DNA from: Bufo bufo
Taxonomy: Eukaryota > Chordata > Amphibia > Anura > Bufonidae
Length of the DNA: 64,000 nt
Assembly (NCBI RefSeq): GCF_905171765.1
Contig: NC_053393.1
Span: 67,363,371-67,427,370, forward strand
Direction of reading: 5' to 3'
The notes below the pieces were generated by a model. The model was not told the origin of the DNA and did not search any database. It saw nothing but the letters and a program-made list of their open reading frames with translations. Positions 44,902 through 57,075 of this stretch are shown piece after piece (positions within the stretch are counted from its first letter, which is position 1; every line of letters begins with the position of its first letter). Both the position numbers and the translations under genes were made by a program.

Positions 44902-45180
44902 TATTCCTGCTACAATGTTATGAATGAATTGCCAAAAGTCCAGTTGGGGGTGTGTCCTTGCACAGTCTGACACTGGCAGCACTGATTGGATAATGTCAGG
45001 CTGTGCAGGGACACACCCCTAACTGGTAACACGCACTTAGACCAAATGCAGACTTTTGACGATTCATTCATAATATTTTAGCAGGAATAATAAAAAAAAA
45101 TTGCACAACTTATTCAAAAGAAGTGATGATCCACGATAGTAATTTCATAGGGAATGCAAGTAGTTACTAATACAGACAAA

Positions 45181-46078
45181 ACTCCTTTTTAAGAAACAGC
45201 ACAACTCTTATCCAGTGGCCGTGTGCGGTATTACAGCTTGGCTCCATTCTCCTAAAAAGTTGAGTTGTAATATAATCCACAGCCTGTGGCCATGTTTTAA
45301 ATTCATATAACCCCTTTTTAAAGTACTGTATGGCTATGAGTATAGTCATGTATTTGCTATTCTAATTCATCATATGGGAATAATGATACATAAATGGAAA
45401 ATTCCACAAATTTTGCTTTCTGACAGCATTACAATAACCCCGGTCCCCGGGGGAACACCCATTGACTTTTCCACTTTGAGGTTCAATAAAGCAGCCCCCA
45501 ATGATGCATAAAGGAGTCTTGTTTGATGTTTTTGCAGACCGCCCTGTGTGATTTGGAAAATGATTTGCTGGGTTTCCAGGATGACTATTTTTCTGCAGAA
45601 GAAAGTCCCTTCTTCTGACATTCTCATCAACCAAGAGTTTAACCAGCTACGGAGGGAAAGGAAACACTTCTGTCATTGAGCAGGAATGTCTACAAGACAC
45701 GGAGCTTCATAGGCTCAACCTTATCTGCAGACGAGTTCCCGAAGAATAGTTATACGGCATATGGATAAAAAGTTAGAGGTTTTGGAACCTGATATTTATG
45801 TGTCTAATGATGATGTCACTACAACAGGGATGGGAGGCTAAGGCAAGGGGTGCATAATATTGTCCAATATAGGTCCGACAGTACTAACAAAGCAATACAA
45901 ATACAAGGCCAAGATACTCGGATTGTGGCTCACTATGGAGGACGCAGAGGAAGCAGTTGCTACCAAGGCCTGGTACCTGAGCCGACCTAAATGTAAGAGG
46001 ACACTAGTATTATAAATGGCATATAATAGGGTTGGGGGCTCTAATTTACATTTTGGATTGGAGTCCATGTGCTTTAAG
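45181..46078. other. No recognisable feature
   Basis: No coding sequence, terminal repeats or tandem repeats could be identified in this stretch. Confidence 0.4.
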
Positions 46079-46081
46079 TTA

Positions 46082-46405
46082 GGGCTCTTTCACACAAGCG
46101 AGTTTTCTGCGCGGGTGCAATGCGTGACGTGAACGCATAGCACCCGCACTGAATCCTGACCCATTCATTTCAATGGGTCTGTGTACATGAGCGTTTTTTT
46201 TTTCACGCATCAGTTCTGCGTGAAAAAACGCACCATATTTATTGAAGTGAACGGGGCTTCAGTGAAAAACGCATTACATCCGCGCGGAAAAAACTGAACA
46301 ACTGAACGCAATCGCAGACAAAACTGACTGAACTTGCTTGCAAAATGGTGCGAGTTTCCCTGAACGCACCCTGAGCCAATCCGTATCATTCGTGTGAAAG
46401 AGGCC
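46082..46405. mobile_element. Harbinger-like MITE, TTA duplication
   Basis: The termini GGGCTCTTTCACACAAGCGA and TCATTCGTGTGAAAGAGGCC are inverted repeats, flanked by TTA (46079-46081 and 46406-46408). The interior has CACGCA/TGCGTG motifs and no ORF. Confidence 0.75.
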
Positions 46406-46463
46406 TTACACCTCTGCTTTCCCATCTGCTCTATCATTTTGCTGCAATATGCTGTAAAATTAA

Positions 46464-46789
46464 GGGCTTATGCACAAAAACGTATTTTTGGTCTGCATCC
46501 GATCCGCATTTTTTGCAGGTCGAATGTGGACTGATTTACTTCAATGGGGCTGCAAAAGATGTGGGCAGCACACCTGTGTGTTGTCTGAATCTGTATGTCC
46601 TTCTGTGGCCCTGCGAAAAAATAGAACATGTCCTATTCTTGTCCATTTTACGGACAAGGATAGGACTGTTCTATAGAGGCCAGAACGTACCGTTCTGCAA
46701 AATGCGGAGCACACACGGCCGGTATCTCTGTTTTGCGGATCTGCAATTTTTGGACCAGAAAAACATCCGACGGGCATGTGCATGAGCCC
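46464..46789. mobile_element. Harbinger-like MITE, TAA duplication
   Basis: Ends GGGCTTATGCACA and TGTGCATGAGCCC, flanked by TAA (46461-46463 and 46790-46792). Inside is the self-complementary stretch CCTATTCTTGTCC...GGACAAGGATAGG. Confidence 0.78.
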
Positions 46790-46937
46790 TAAAGTTTATT
46801 TATGAGACAAAACATTAAAAAAATATCAATAGAGAACCTGTGGCCAAAAAATGCAGTGAAATCTGTGGGTGCAGGTGATAGAGCAGGAGGAACTGAGCAG
46901 ATTGATATATAGTTTTGGGGGTAAAGATTCAGTATAA

Positions 46938-47125
46938 GGGCTCATGCACACGACTGCATCTGTTATGTGGTCTTCAAATTGTGGATCTGCAAAACACGGA
47001 TCCCGGCCAAGTGCGTGCTGCCATTTTTTCACACAACTATAGAAATGTCCTATCCTTGTCCATAAAACGGACAAGAATAGGACATGTTCTATCTTTTTTG
47101 CCAGGCCGCGGAACAGTATTGCTTC
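46938..47125. mobile_element. Truncated Harbinger-like MITE
   Basis: Begins with GGGCTCATGCACACGAC after TAA (46935-46937) and shares the TATCCTTGTCCATAAAACGG...GGACAAGAATAGG core with the MITE at 46464. No right terminus was found. Confidence 0.6.
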
Positions 47126-47758
47126 TTAAATCTCGAGTATGTGCAGTGCAGAACAGTGCCTGCACCTGAACACTGCATGTCCCACTAAGGGCATCAGCCT
47201 CAACTCTGCAACTGGGCATGTGCCGAGATTTGAATCCGAAAATGACCTCCATTTTGTCATAGGACATCACATTTCCTGACAATTTAGGTAACTATGTTAA
47301 ATAAGACAATACCTCAAAATAAATGGAAATAGACATCTAAAATTAAAGTTTTATTACAATTTTTTCATGAAAATCCTTTTTTAAACTGAAATGAGCTCAC
47401 CTACACACACTAAACTCGATTCTTCTTCCTGTGAGGCTCCTCTTGGTGCATTTACGCTTGTGAGTAGCATCTGGAATGTCACTCTGAAGCATCCAACAGT
47501 AGTCTGCCATCATTGTAATGCTCCATTTTCCCTGGTATCTCCTTTCCATCTCTTTAATGTCTTGGTGGAATCGTTTACCTTGTTCCTCACTCACAGCTCT
47601 CAAATTTTCAGATCTTTTATAAAAAATTGGCCACAGCACTCTATTCATAGAATGGCGAGGGTGGGTGCACGTCCGGGTTGTGTTCTAAAGCTCCACCTCC
47701 AGAACTTGTAAGTGTCACAAATATTTAGACAGCACTCCTTTGTAAGTGATTAATTAAA

Positions 47759-48300
47759 TGATTTTATTTCATGTTATTTCAGCCGGAGTAGGTGGTTTGT
47801 CAGTTGCAACGTTTCAGGCGTAATAATCGCCCTTCATCAGGCTGACAAGATAAAATATACAGAAGGGAAAGTTCATATGGTGATCATAGAAATTACAAAA
47901 TACATGATAATATACATAAATGCAGAGAAAATTTCACATGATGATCACAGAAAACAAGGTTACATGATAATATAGATAGATGCACAAATACATGATTATA
48001 CAACTAAAGATATAACATGAAGAAGAAAGAGGGGGCTCTGGTCATGTAGTATGGCAATGTTAGAATCACATATGTCATACATATTCTAGGACGCTCCATT
48101 TATTGCAGTAGCGCTAGAAAAAAGTGTGCTGGATACCGGAGTGTTGGAATTGTGCGTGATGTGCACCGTTACCAACAGAAAAGGATTGCCCAGAGCACAA
48201 CGGTGTCTCAATTGAGACATCTATTGTGACATAAAAACATTTTCTCCCTGTTTATGGCAGCAAGCCATATAACTACTTGGATGGCGGGGCGGTCGGGGCG
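47759..48300. repeat. Inverted repeat, left arm
   Basis: Left 542-bp arm of the palindrome; complementary to 48800-49341 with one mismatch noticed (TGCATTTATG versus TGCATCTATG, read on the same strand). Confidence 0.9.
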
Positions 48301-48799
48301 ATCATGTGACTGAGTCACATGACATCGTAACCAGCGTGACACGCACGGCACTTCCGGTTACCAGTCCGATAACCGGAAGTGACGCATCGGCACACTAACC
48401 CATGTCTAAATGCGCTCTGCGTCCCAGACCTCGCTCTGGCGACTGGGCCCGCCCACCCCTGACACCACATGACTCCTACCCACCTACTGCAGTACACCAG
48501 GGAATACTTAAAGATGGCGCACACCACACACAAACAAGCGCCGGCTGTATACCTAACGTGGTCCTCAGAGTGGTGAGTCTTTTATCAATGCCCTAATGCC
48601 TGAATATTCTGCAGTGTAACTTGTTATTCTGTACTGGTCCTGTTATCCCATAGACCTCCTTATCCCCAGAAGGTCTTTATGCACTCCTAGGAGTCCTTTG
48701 CTCTATCATTTCTACTATGCATTGTTTCATGTTGTCTCAGTCCTGGTTGGATGGTGTGGCGCTTGGGACTAACCGGTGGTAGCTCCTCTGCCGCAGGTG

Positions 48800-49341
48800 C
48801 GCCCCGACCGCCCCGCCATCCAAGTAGTTATATGGCTTGCTGCCATAAACAGGGAGAAAATGTTTTTATGTCACAATAGATGTCTCAATTGAGACACCGT
48901 TGTGCTCTGGGCAATCCTTTTCTGTTGGTAACGGTGCACATCACGCACAATTCCAACACTCCGGTATCCAGCACACTTTTTTCTAGCGCTACTGCAATAA
49001 ATGGAGCGTCCTAGAATATGTATGACATATGTGATTCTAACATTGCCATACTACATGACCAGAGCCCCCTCTTTCTTCTTCATGTTATATCTTTAGTTGT
49101 ATAATCATGTATTTGTGCATCTATCTATATTATCATGTAACCTTGTTTTCTGTGATCATCATGTGAAATTTTCTCTGCATCTATGTATATTATCATGTAT
49201 TTTGTAATTTCTATGATCACCATATGAACTTTCCCTTCTGTATATTTTATCTTGTCAGCCTGATGAAGGGCGATTATTACGCCTGAAACGTTGCAACTGA
49301 CAAACCACCTACTCCGGCTGAAATAACATGAAATAAAATCA
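48800..49341. repeat. Inverted repeat, right arm
   Basis: Right 542-bp arm of the palindrome. It ends exactly at the 15-bp target duplication, so it is the element terminus, while the left arm starts 147 bp inside the element. Confidence 0.9.
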
Positions 49342-50425
49342 CTCTCAAATTTTCAGGAAAGTAGTCAAAGTGGAACTGGAGGCAATGCACTTTCAAACTC
49401 ATCAGGCAACCTAAAGCTTGAAATGCTTACAGCATTCGTCCGACGATCTTTTTGTAGTAAGGATTTTTGTTATTGCCTAAAAATTTCTGTGCGACTTCTT
49501 TAAATGCAATCCACCCTTCTTTTTGAGGATCCGTCATGGTATTGACAAACTCTTGATCAACTATAAGCCTTCTAATGCCTGGTCCGACGAACACACCTTC
49601 CTTCAATTTTGCCTCCGACAGGCCTGGAAACTTAGTTACCAAGTATTTGAAGCATTCTCCATTTCTTGGAAGTGATTTTACGAATTGCTTCATCAATCCC
49701 AATTTTATGTGAAGAGGTGGTAGAAGAACTTTAAGGGAAGGTACCAAAGTTTCTCGAAGGACATTTTTTTCACCAACTGTTAGCACCCTCGGCTGCCAAC
49801 TCTTCTTGGTCCAGTGATTTTGTCGGTCTCGACTGTCCCATAGACACAGAAAACAAGGGTATTTGGTATACCCAGCTTGTTGCCAGAGCAGCATGCACAA
49901 GACCTTCAAGTCCCCACACACTTGCCAACCATGGTCTTCATATTTAAGTTTACGAAGAACCAATTCCAAGTTCTCGTAGGTTTCCTTCAAGTGTACGGAA
50001 TGACCTACAGGTATGGAAGAGTAAAAACCACCGTTGTGGAGTATAACTGCTTTGAGACTTCTTTTTGAAGAATCTATAAAAAGACGCCATTGCTCTAAAT
50101 CATATTGGATTTTAAATTGACCCATCAGACCTTCGACATCGATTCAGTAAACCAACTTGTCTTCCTGGGCGAAGTAAGGAACAAACTCGTTTTCACGATG
50201 TCTGAACCTTAAAGATGACACTCCTGGCAACAATAAATTCCAGCTTTTCAGCCTTGATCCGAGTAACTCAGCGGCATCTTTGGGAAGAGTCAAGTCTCTT
50301 ACCAAATCATTCATCTCCTCCTGAGAAAACAATTTTGGTCTTGTATCATTTTCAAAGTCAGAACTTGATTCGTCATCTGGTTCAGGTATGACTTCACCTT
50401 CATCAGAGCTGGGTATCTCTTCCAA

Positions 50426-51082
50426 GGTAGCAGGGGGCTTGAGTACTGGGATATCTGTGCCATGGGTGATGGGAAAAACATAACAGTTGAAGAATGACGT
50501 GCTTACATGAACTGCGATAAAAAGGTGTGAACAGCCTAGAACAAAGAACCTGATGATGATTTGTGTACAAGTGTGGACTGCAGAAAAGAGCAGCTCTGTG
50601 TCTGTACACGAGATGTCACAGTGCTGGCCACGCCCCCCTGCACTGACTAGAGCTGCTACTATCTTCCCTGTGTCTCCCTCCCACTGGATTCTTCAGGAAA
50701 TATTAACCCCTTCTACCATTAGAAGCACAGACTCAGGGCTGAGGCTTTACACATACAGCATGCTGCTGAGTATCCCAGTAGTCAGACATGTCACTCAGAG
50801 CAGCACTTGTATTCACCCCTTTTGCAGGGGGGGAGGGGCAGAGATTGTTTACCTGCAAATAACAACAAAGGGCCAAGAAGAGAACTAGGGAAATGAGGAA
50901 ATAGAATTTTTTTTCCCCTAAAACTTGCTAGTTTATGTATATATTGCTGACCATCAGATTTACAGTGCTATATTTTTTTTTTCGGACAACCCCTTTAAGT
51001 TTTTTTTGGGGCATTTGATATCTTAAATGCACTTATGTGAATTAATTAATAGTAATTTGGACTTAAAATTTGGTTAAAAACC
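50426..51082. other. Non-coding; possible MITE end
   Basis: No gene recognised. GGACAACCCCTTTAAG at about 50984-50999 resembles an end of the AAAGGGGTTGTCC MITE type, but no matching inverted end was found. Confidence 0.35.
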
Positions 51083-51193
51083 CATAATATAGGGGGCGTG
51101 GACTGACCGAGCTCGATGGCGGCTGCTTGTTAGCAGAGCTCTCGCCACCAAAACCTATCTTAGCCTCTTTCTAAGCACTACCCTGCAACCGGC

Positions 51194-52205
51194 ATGAAGA
51201 TTCAGTCAAAGGATTGCACACAAGCTGCTCCTGGGCACAAGGAAGACCTAAATTCAAGGTCAGATATGGAGAAATTCTTCAGTAAGTCGGCTTTTCAGCC
51301 GCCAGCGCGGACCTCCAAGATGGCGCCGAAAAATCATGGCGCGGCTCCGGACGACACAACAGTCTCCCAGGCATCGAAAGATGAGGAGGCCATAGGGGCT
51401 TGTAGCCTATACCACGGAGATGAACGGTCTGACCTCACCAGAGAGTTTCTGGAGGGAGCGCTACAAAGAGCTCTGGCTCCGTTGGCTGCAGACCTGGCGT
51501 CCATAAAAACTGACGCTCACCATTTCGGAGACCGGGTCGAAACCCTTGAGCAGTCTCAGGACGCTATACTTACCTTCAACTCAGCAGTAAAGGACTCCTT
51601 GCACTCTCACGCCAGAGCGATGAATACCCTCCTGCTGCAAATGGAGGACCAGGAGAACAGGAACAGGCGAAGAAATATTAGGATCCGAGGCCTGCCAGAA
51701 GCGGAAGATAAGGAGGATCTGTTTCAGGTTATGGACTCTCTCTTCCATATGCTTTTGGGCCCAGAGCAAACGGTCCATGTCACAGTTGAAAGAGTGCACC
51801 GGGCCTTGAAACCGAAACCGGTATCCCGCGATAATCCTAGAGACATCATTTGCACCATTCTGAGCTAATACCGAGGTAATCTTACAGGCGGCAAGGAAAA
51901 AGGGTGAAGTGAAGTTTCAAGGAGTTAATGTCCAGTTATACCAGGACTTAGCTGCTTCTACCCTGCAAAAACGGAGGATTCTGAAGCCGCTCACCGATCT
52001 CCTTCGCTCCTCCAAGTTCCCTTACCGATGGCTTTTTCCCTTCGGGATTCTGATTACAGCGGGGAACCGTCTCATAACCGTCCGATCACCCGAGGACCTT
52101 CCGCCAGTATGGGAAGCGCTGCAACAGTCGTCATTGGAGATCCATGGTTGCCTATTCCATCTATGGAGGACTTACCACTGCTACCATCGGTATCGAAATG
52201 GATGA
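51194..52205 (+). pseudogene. L1-type ORF1
   Basis: RNA-binding, nucleic-acid chaperone protein of the LINE. The first 225 codons (51194-51868) hold a long heptad-rich region (ALQRALAPLAADLASIKTDA onward) followed by QENRNRRRNIRIRGLPE, the start of the RRM domain typical of L1 ORF1p. It then runs into a stop, and the C-terminal part continues in another frame (51909-52205: VKFQGVNVQLYQDLA, LLRSSKFPYRWLFPFG). The break after the RRM makes it non-functional as it stands. Confidence 0.8.
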
Positions 52206-52699
52206 AACCGAGACCCCAGAGATCCGGGAAGTATAAGAAGGCCTGGTCCAAAGGCGTGCCAGACTGAGGGTCTGACACTGGTGGTATTTCTTCTACTTCT
52301 AACGCCTGTTTGCTTGGACTGCCTCCTTAGAGTCAATAAGTTATCCTTAACAGCCGTTTTTCCTAGGTGCACAGTGTTATGGTTGTTTCTCTTAGCCATG
52401 CATTTAGGTTCACTTTACTTATAGCTTTAAGCCGATTATGGGCTATCTCTTCCGCCCAACAAGTGGGTTGTATAGGGTAGCACCAGTTTATCATGTCACA
52501 ATTAACCGCGAGGTTGGGATGGTGGGGTTCTGGGCTGGTTGGGATACACATGCTACTAGTGTGCGTATTTACCTCCCCACCCAGTACAAAATTCCGACTA
52601 CATCGGAATTTACCTTTTAGTTATGCTCGTTTGCTTTATGGTTTTGTTTGATTTATTATGTACATCCTTGATGTCTAGTCAGATATATGGCCTTAGCTC

Positions 52700-55600
52700 G
52701 TGGTTCTATGGACAACACCAATGGCCCCATTAACATTAAGTTTTTCCACCTTCAATGTCCATGGCTGCAATAACCCCATGAAACGCAGCAGAATTTTTCA
52801 GGTCCTCAAAAAAATCACAGTTGATATAGCCCTTCTTCAAGAGACACATTTTTCTAGCTCCCGCGTGGCTAACCTGAGTAACTCCCCTTTTGGTCTATGG
52901 TATCACGCTGCCTCTAATAGCTCAGCAGCAAGAGGAGTCAGCATTGTATTTAAACGAGGTAGTCCCTTTACATTACACTCAGAGTTAAAAGACCCTGAAG
53001 CAAGGTATCTTCTATTGAAAGGCGAAATAGGCCATTTGATGGTCACTATCTGCAATGTGTATGCGCTGAATGTAAAAACGGCTAGCTGGTTAAAGGGCGT
53101 GCTTAACACGATCAGTGACTTCGCCACAGGCGTCCTTTTAGTTGGGGGGACCTCAACCTCACCCTAACCCCCCTGTTTGATTCTTCAACCCAGAAGTCTG
53201 TCATCTCATTTCGCGCTCTAAAGTCGGTCCAATCACATATTAGAGACCTTCACCTCAGTGATGTCTGGTGATCGGTGCATGGTGATAGGCAAGTTCTACT
53301 CTAATCCTCATAAGTCCTACCAGAGGTTGGATTACTTCTTCATCTCTGATAGATACTTACCAGCGATTCAATCCTCAGTGGTTCACAATATCACGGTGTC
53401 TGACCATGCACCGGTCTCCTTTGTCATCAGTTTCCCTGACTTGTGTGGAAGAGAATAGACCTGGAGATTGAATCATACCCTCCTTGACTCACAGACACAA
53501 GTGGAATCCATATTACAGAAATTGCAAGAGTACTTTACCCTGAATCTCGATTCCACATCATCTAGGGCCATAGTATGGGAAGCGCATAAGGCAGTGATAC
53601 GCGGTGAGTTCATAGCGCTGGGTTCCCACATTAAAAAAGGCAGAATGAGGAAAATTTCAGATCTTCTAACCCGTATCACCACACTTGAAGCGTCTCATAA
53701 AAAGTCACTTGCATTGAGGGATTTGGAAGAACTTAAAACTCTGAGACAAGAACTTAAGGGACTGTTAAACGTGAAAGCGTCTAGGGCTTACCTGAGAGTA
53801 AAACACAAACATTATGTCCATGGGAATAGAGGAGGTAAGATCATGTCAGCGCTCATTAAAAAACGAGATGACCAGGTCTTTATCAAGCATATGAGATCAT
53901 AAGATGGGTCTCTCACAACAGACATTAAAAATATATCAAAAATATTCAGCGATTATTATCACGCTCTGTATAATCTTAGACCTGGTGAAAACGGGGACGT
54001 AGTGTTAGCAAGGGAGGAGGAAATATGGAAGTTTTACATCAGTTGAACTTACCAGTTCTTTCAGAATCTTCTAAATTAACTTTGTTGGCCCCCATAACCC
54101 TAGATCAAGTAAAAAAGGTCCTTAAAACTACACCGTCAGGTAAGAGCCCTGGCCCAGACGGCCTTACGGTGGCTTACTATAAACGCTTTCTCCCAGTACT
54201 AGGCCCACAGCTTGTTGCCTTTTTCAACTCACTGTTGAACGGTACCCCCTTGACTAAACAGGCACTAGAGGCACATATTATCGTGCTGCCGAAACCGGGC
54301 AAAGACTTAGAGGTCCCTTCCAGCTTCAGACTGATTTCGCTGTTAAATGTGGACGTGAAATTGTGGGCGAAACTTTTGGCCAACAGACTCCCTTCTTTAC
54401 TACCGGGGATTATATCTCCGGAGCAATCTGGTTTCGTGGGGGGCAGGGAATGCAGGGACAGCACGTTTCGAGTCCTACAGGCTCAGCAATTCGCCTTGAA
54501 GCATGAGAAGAAGCTTGTGTTTCTTAGCACTGACGCTGAGAAGGCGTTCGATAGGGTGGACTGGACTTATATGAAAGCCACCCTGTTGAAATTCGGCCTC
54601 CCCTCGCAGTTTGTTAATGCGGTGCTGTCTCTGTATTCCAGCCCCTCCGCAAAGGGGCAAGTAAACGGTATCCTATCTCCTACCTTTAGTATAGCAAATG
54701 GGACGCGGCAGGGATGCCCGCTCTCGCCCACATTGTTTATACTCTGCTTGGAGACGTTCATCCAAGCTTTGAGACAAGACCCTGCAATCCAAGGGCTAGC
54801 AGTGGGAAATGAGGTCCATACTGTAGCCGCATTCGCGGACGATATGCTATTATTTTTAACAAGCCCTCCTGAAACAACTAGACATATTTGGATCCCTGTC
54901 CAACTTTAAAATTAACCTCTCTAAATGCACAGCTTTAGGCATTAACATTGCCCGCTCTTTAACAGAGAGACTTTAAAAGGATTTCCCCTTTCAATGGAAT
55001 GACTCCCATATTGGTTACTTAGGTATCAAGGTGACAAAAGACCCTAGCCAGCTGTTTTCCCTGAACTATATGCCGTTATTGTCCAGTATTAGACAACAAC
55101 TTGCAGATATTAAGATCCCTTACCTTTCTTGGGTAGGGAGGAAAAATTTACTAAAAACTTATATTTTACCCAAACTCCTATATACTTTACAGACCCTCCC
55201 CATTTCCCTTCCTCAATCTTTTCTGGCCCAAGTCCGCAGCCTTTTCTCCTCCTTCATAAGGGGTTACAGCAGTCCTAGACTTGCATATAAGGCTTTAGCT
55301 AAACCTAGATTCAAAGGCGGCTTCGGACTCCCAGACGTGGCTACTTACTACAGAGCAGTCCAGCTGAGATTACACTCTGAACTCAGTAACCCAAAGATCT
55401 GCAAATTGGGGTGCCAGATAGCCAGGAAGTTGCAAGGTCCAAGGGGTCTAGCAGGTTTATGTAGTTAAACACAGCAATGGTTTAGACAAACTTGACCCTC
55501 TCAATGGCGTTTTGGTCACGTGGTCTAAAGTATCAGCACACATATACCCCACTCAGTGTCTGTCTCCGTTTACCCCTATATGTTATTTACCATACTTATT

Positions 55601-56645
55601 GATCAAGGGCTTCCAGGATGACCTGGGTCTATGGTCGGCACTAGGCATAGATGCAGTAGGGGACCTCTTGAAACAGCGTAGGGTCCCTTCCCTCCAATGG
55701 CTCCAAACTAGCTTCCCACATATACCATGGACACCTCTACATTATTCTCAATTCTTGAAAATATGCACTCAATACATAACATGCACTCCTGGCCATCTTG
55801 ATCCTACTTGGTACGATACAATTTTGACGCAACAAGCGAGTAAGAAAGGGGTTGTCTCAAATTTATATAATGAGTTATTAGACACTGATGGCCCACCCAA
55901 ACCCCTTTTCATCATTCAATGGGAAAAAAGACATGGATACCTCCTTTGATAGTGAAACAGTGGACCATATTCTTTGTCATTCTCATGGTTACTCTAGATC
56001 AGGCATGCTCAACCTGCGGCCCTCCAGCTGTTGCAAAACTACAACTCCCAGCATGCCCGAACAGCCTACAGCTATCAGCCTGCAGCAGGGCATTGTGGGA
56101 GTTGTAGTTTTACAACAGCTGGAGGGCCGCAGGTCGAGCATCCCTGCTCTAGATGTATTAGGATCCAGGAAAACGCCTATAAGTTAGTCACTAGGTGGTA
56201 CAATACGCCTGTTAAACTCCATGCCATGGATTCCTCACATTCGGATCAATGTTGGAGGTGTAGAGGTGCTAAAGGCACATTGTTTCATATATGGTGGTCG
56301 TGCCCATTGATCTCCCCCTTCTGGGACATGATCTCCAAACACATCCAAGAGATCTGCCCTTCTTCCTCGCCACTTACTCCTTTAGTGGCCTTGCTTAACT
56401 TACCCAATGTCAATTTTGTGTTGTCAAAACACTCCCTACTAGCCTCACTAGTTTCTGCAGCAAAGCTATTAGTTCCTATGTTCTGGTTATCCAGTAAAGT
56501 GCTGCAATTGGTGGATTGGATTGATAAAGTACAGGAGATATGCCGGCTGGAGGAGCTGTCCAGCTGGGAATCTTTATCTCATGATAAGTATCTATTGGTG
56601 TGGAATCCATGGCTGGAGTGGTATAAAAAATCACATCCAGGTTAA
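52700..56645 (+). pseudogene. L1-type ORF2 (endonuclease-RT)
   Basis: Remains of ORF2. The AP endonuclease domain (52718-53455) shows STFNVHGCNNP, ALLQETHF and, in another frame, SDHAPVSFVI near 53400. RT (54025-54909) shows SGKSPGPDGL, LLNVDVKLWAKLLANRL, SPEQSGFV, STDAEKAFDRVDW, TRQGCPLSPTLF and AFADDMLLFL, so the catalytic aspartates are present in sequence. The C-terminal part (55031-55949 and 56160-56645) includes WRCRGAKGTLFHIWWSCP, a zinc-finger-like block typical of L1/Tx1 ORF2. At least five frame breaks and a hAT MITE at 56000-56146 inactivate it. Confidence 0.85.
56000..56146. mobile_element. hAT MITE, 147 bp (copy 2)
   Basis: Same palindromic family and the same 147-bp length as 42289-42435. 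Starts CAGGCATGCTC and ends GAGCATCCCTG, flanked by the 8-bp duplication CTCTAGAT (55992-55999 and 56147-56154). Inserted in L1 ORF2. Confidence 0.93.
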
Positions 56646-57075
56646 TGTTCCTCATATAGTTAGGGCTTATTCGACATTGGCGTAGGTTGATATAGAAAAG
56701 ACAGAGTGGTTATGGTACGTCGTACTGCATTTAGTGTACCATTGTATACCGTGTAATGATGCTTTTCAGTCCGAATGCTTCGTGTAAGTTTTAGACCATT
56801 AAGCTGTCATTAAAATGTATGACCTCATTATACTTCTTCTTATGCTCACCATTATAGTGTGTGGATGGGGTTGTTAGACGCGAGCAATTTTATTGTCTTT
56901 ATATTGTCTTTATATGTATGTATCTTCTGAATCAGACCAAGGATATGTTTTATGTTCTTCTCCATTGTTCATTTGTACAATGTTTCTTACAATGCTTTTT
57001 GCATAAAAGTAAAATCTTAAATAAAGATTTGATAAAAAAAACAAAAACAAAAACAAAAACAAAAAACATAATATA

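Larger units (their letters stand above)
43251..45180. mobile_element. Palindromic MITE interrupted by a Tc1 transposon
   Basis: The left arm (43251-43338 plus 44902-44989) and right arm (44993-45180) are imperfect inverted copies: GCATTCCCTATGAAAT and CGTGGATCATCA outside, GGGGTGTGTCC and TGCACAG inside. The Tc1-like element at 43339-44901 sits in the left arm at a TA. Confidence 0.75.
47612..49341. mobile_element. PLE-like insertion with 542-bp perfect inverted repeat
   Basis: 1,730-bp insertion flanked by the 15-bp duplication CTCTCAAATTTTCAG (47597-47611 and 49342-49356). Arms 47759-48300 and 48800-49341 are inverted copies of exactly equal length, and I found one mismatch on reading through them. 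The arms contain CAACGTTTCAGGCG and CCTTCATCAGGC, the type of tail motif found in amphibian Penelope-like elements; the duplication length also fits Penelope. The spacer (48301-48799) has paired CACTTCCGGTTACC/CCGGAAGTG motifs and a possible intron (GTGAGT at 48571, CCGCAG at 48791). It encodes no RT. Confidence 0.75.
47397..50425 (-). pseudogene. Transposon-associated protein of unknown function, split
   Basis: The minus strand encodes a protein I recognise as a widespread, uncharacterised, mobile-element-associated family seen in hydra, arthropods, fish and amphibians; I do not know its function. The N-terminal acidic part (SSDEGEVIPEPDDESSSDF) is at 50425-50144. The core (50125-49427) has LFIDSSKRSLKAV, PVGHSVHLKE, GYTKYPCFLCLWDSRDRQ and LLPPLHIKLGLMKQFVK. 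The C-terminal part (47597 and below) has SEEQGKRFHQD, ERRYQGKWS and MMADYCWML. The CxxC and histidine blocks suggest a metal-binding or nuclease-like fold, but that is speculation. It is interrupted by the insertion at 47612-49341 and by stops near 50126-50143 and after GRML. Confidence 0.65.
51092..57066 (+). mobile_element. Full-length L1/Tx1-type LINE, mutated
   Basis: Non-LTR retrotransposon with ORF1, ORF2 and an A-rich tail (AAAAAC repeats at 57027-57066), flanked by CATAATATA on both sides (51083-51091 and 57067-57075). Its 5' end starts GGGGGCGTGGACTGACC. The length of about 6 kb and intact 5' region indicate a full-length insertion that has since gathered frameshifts, stops and a hAT MITE (56000-56146). 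Confidence 0.85.
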
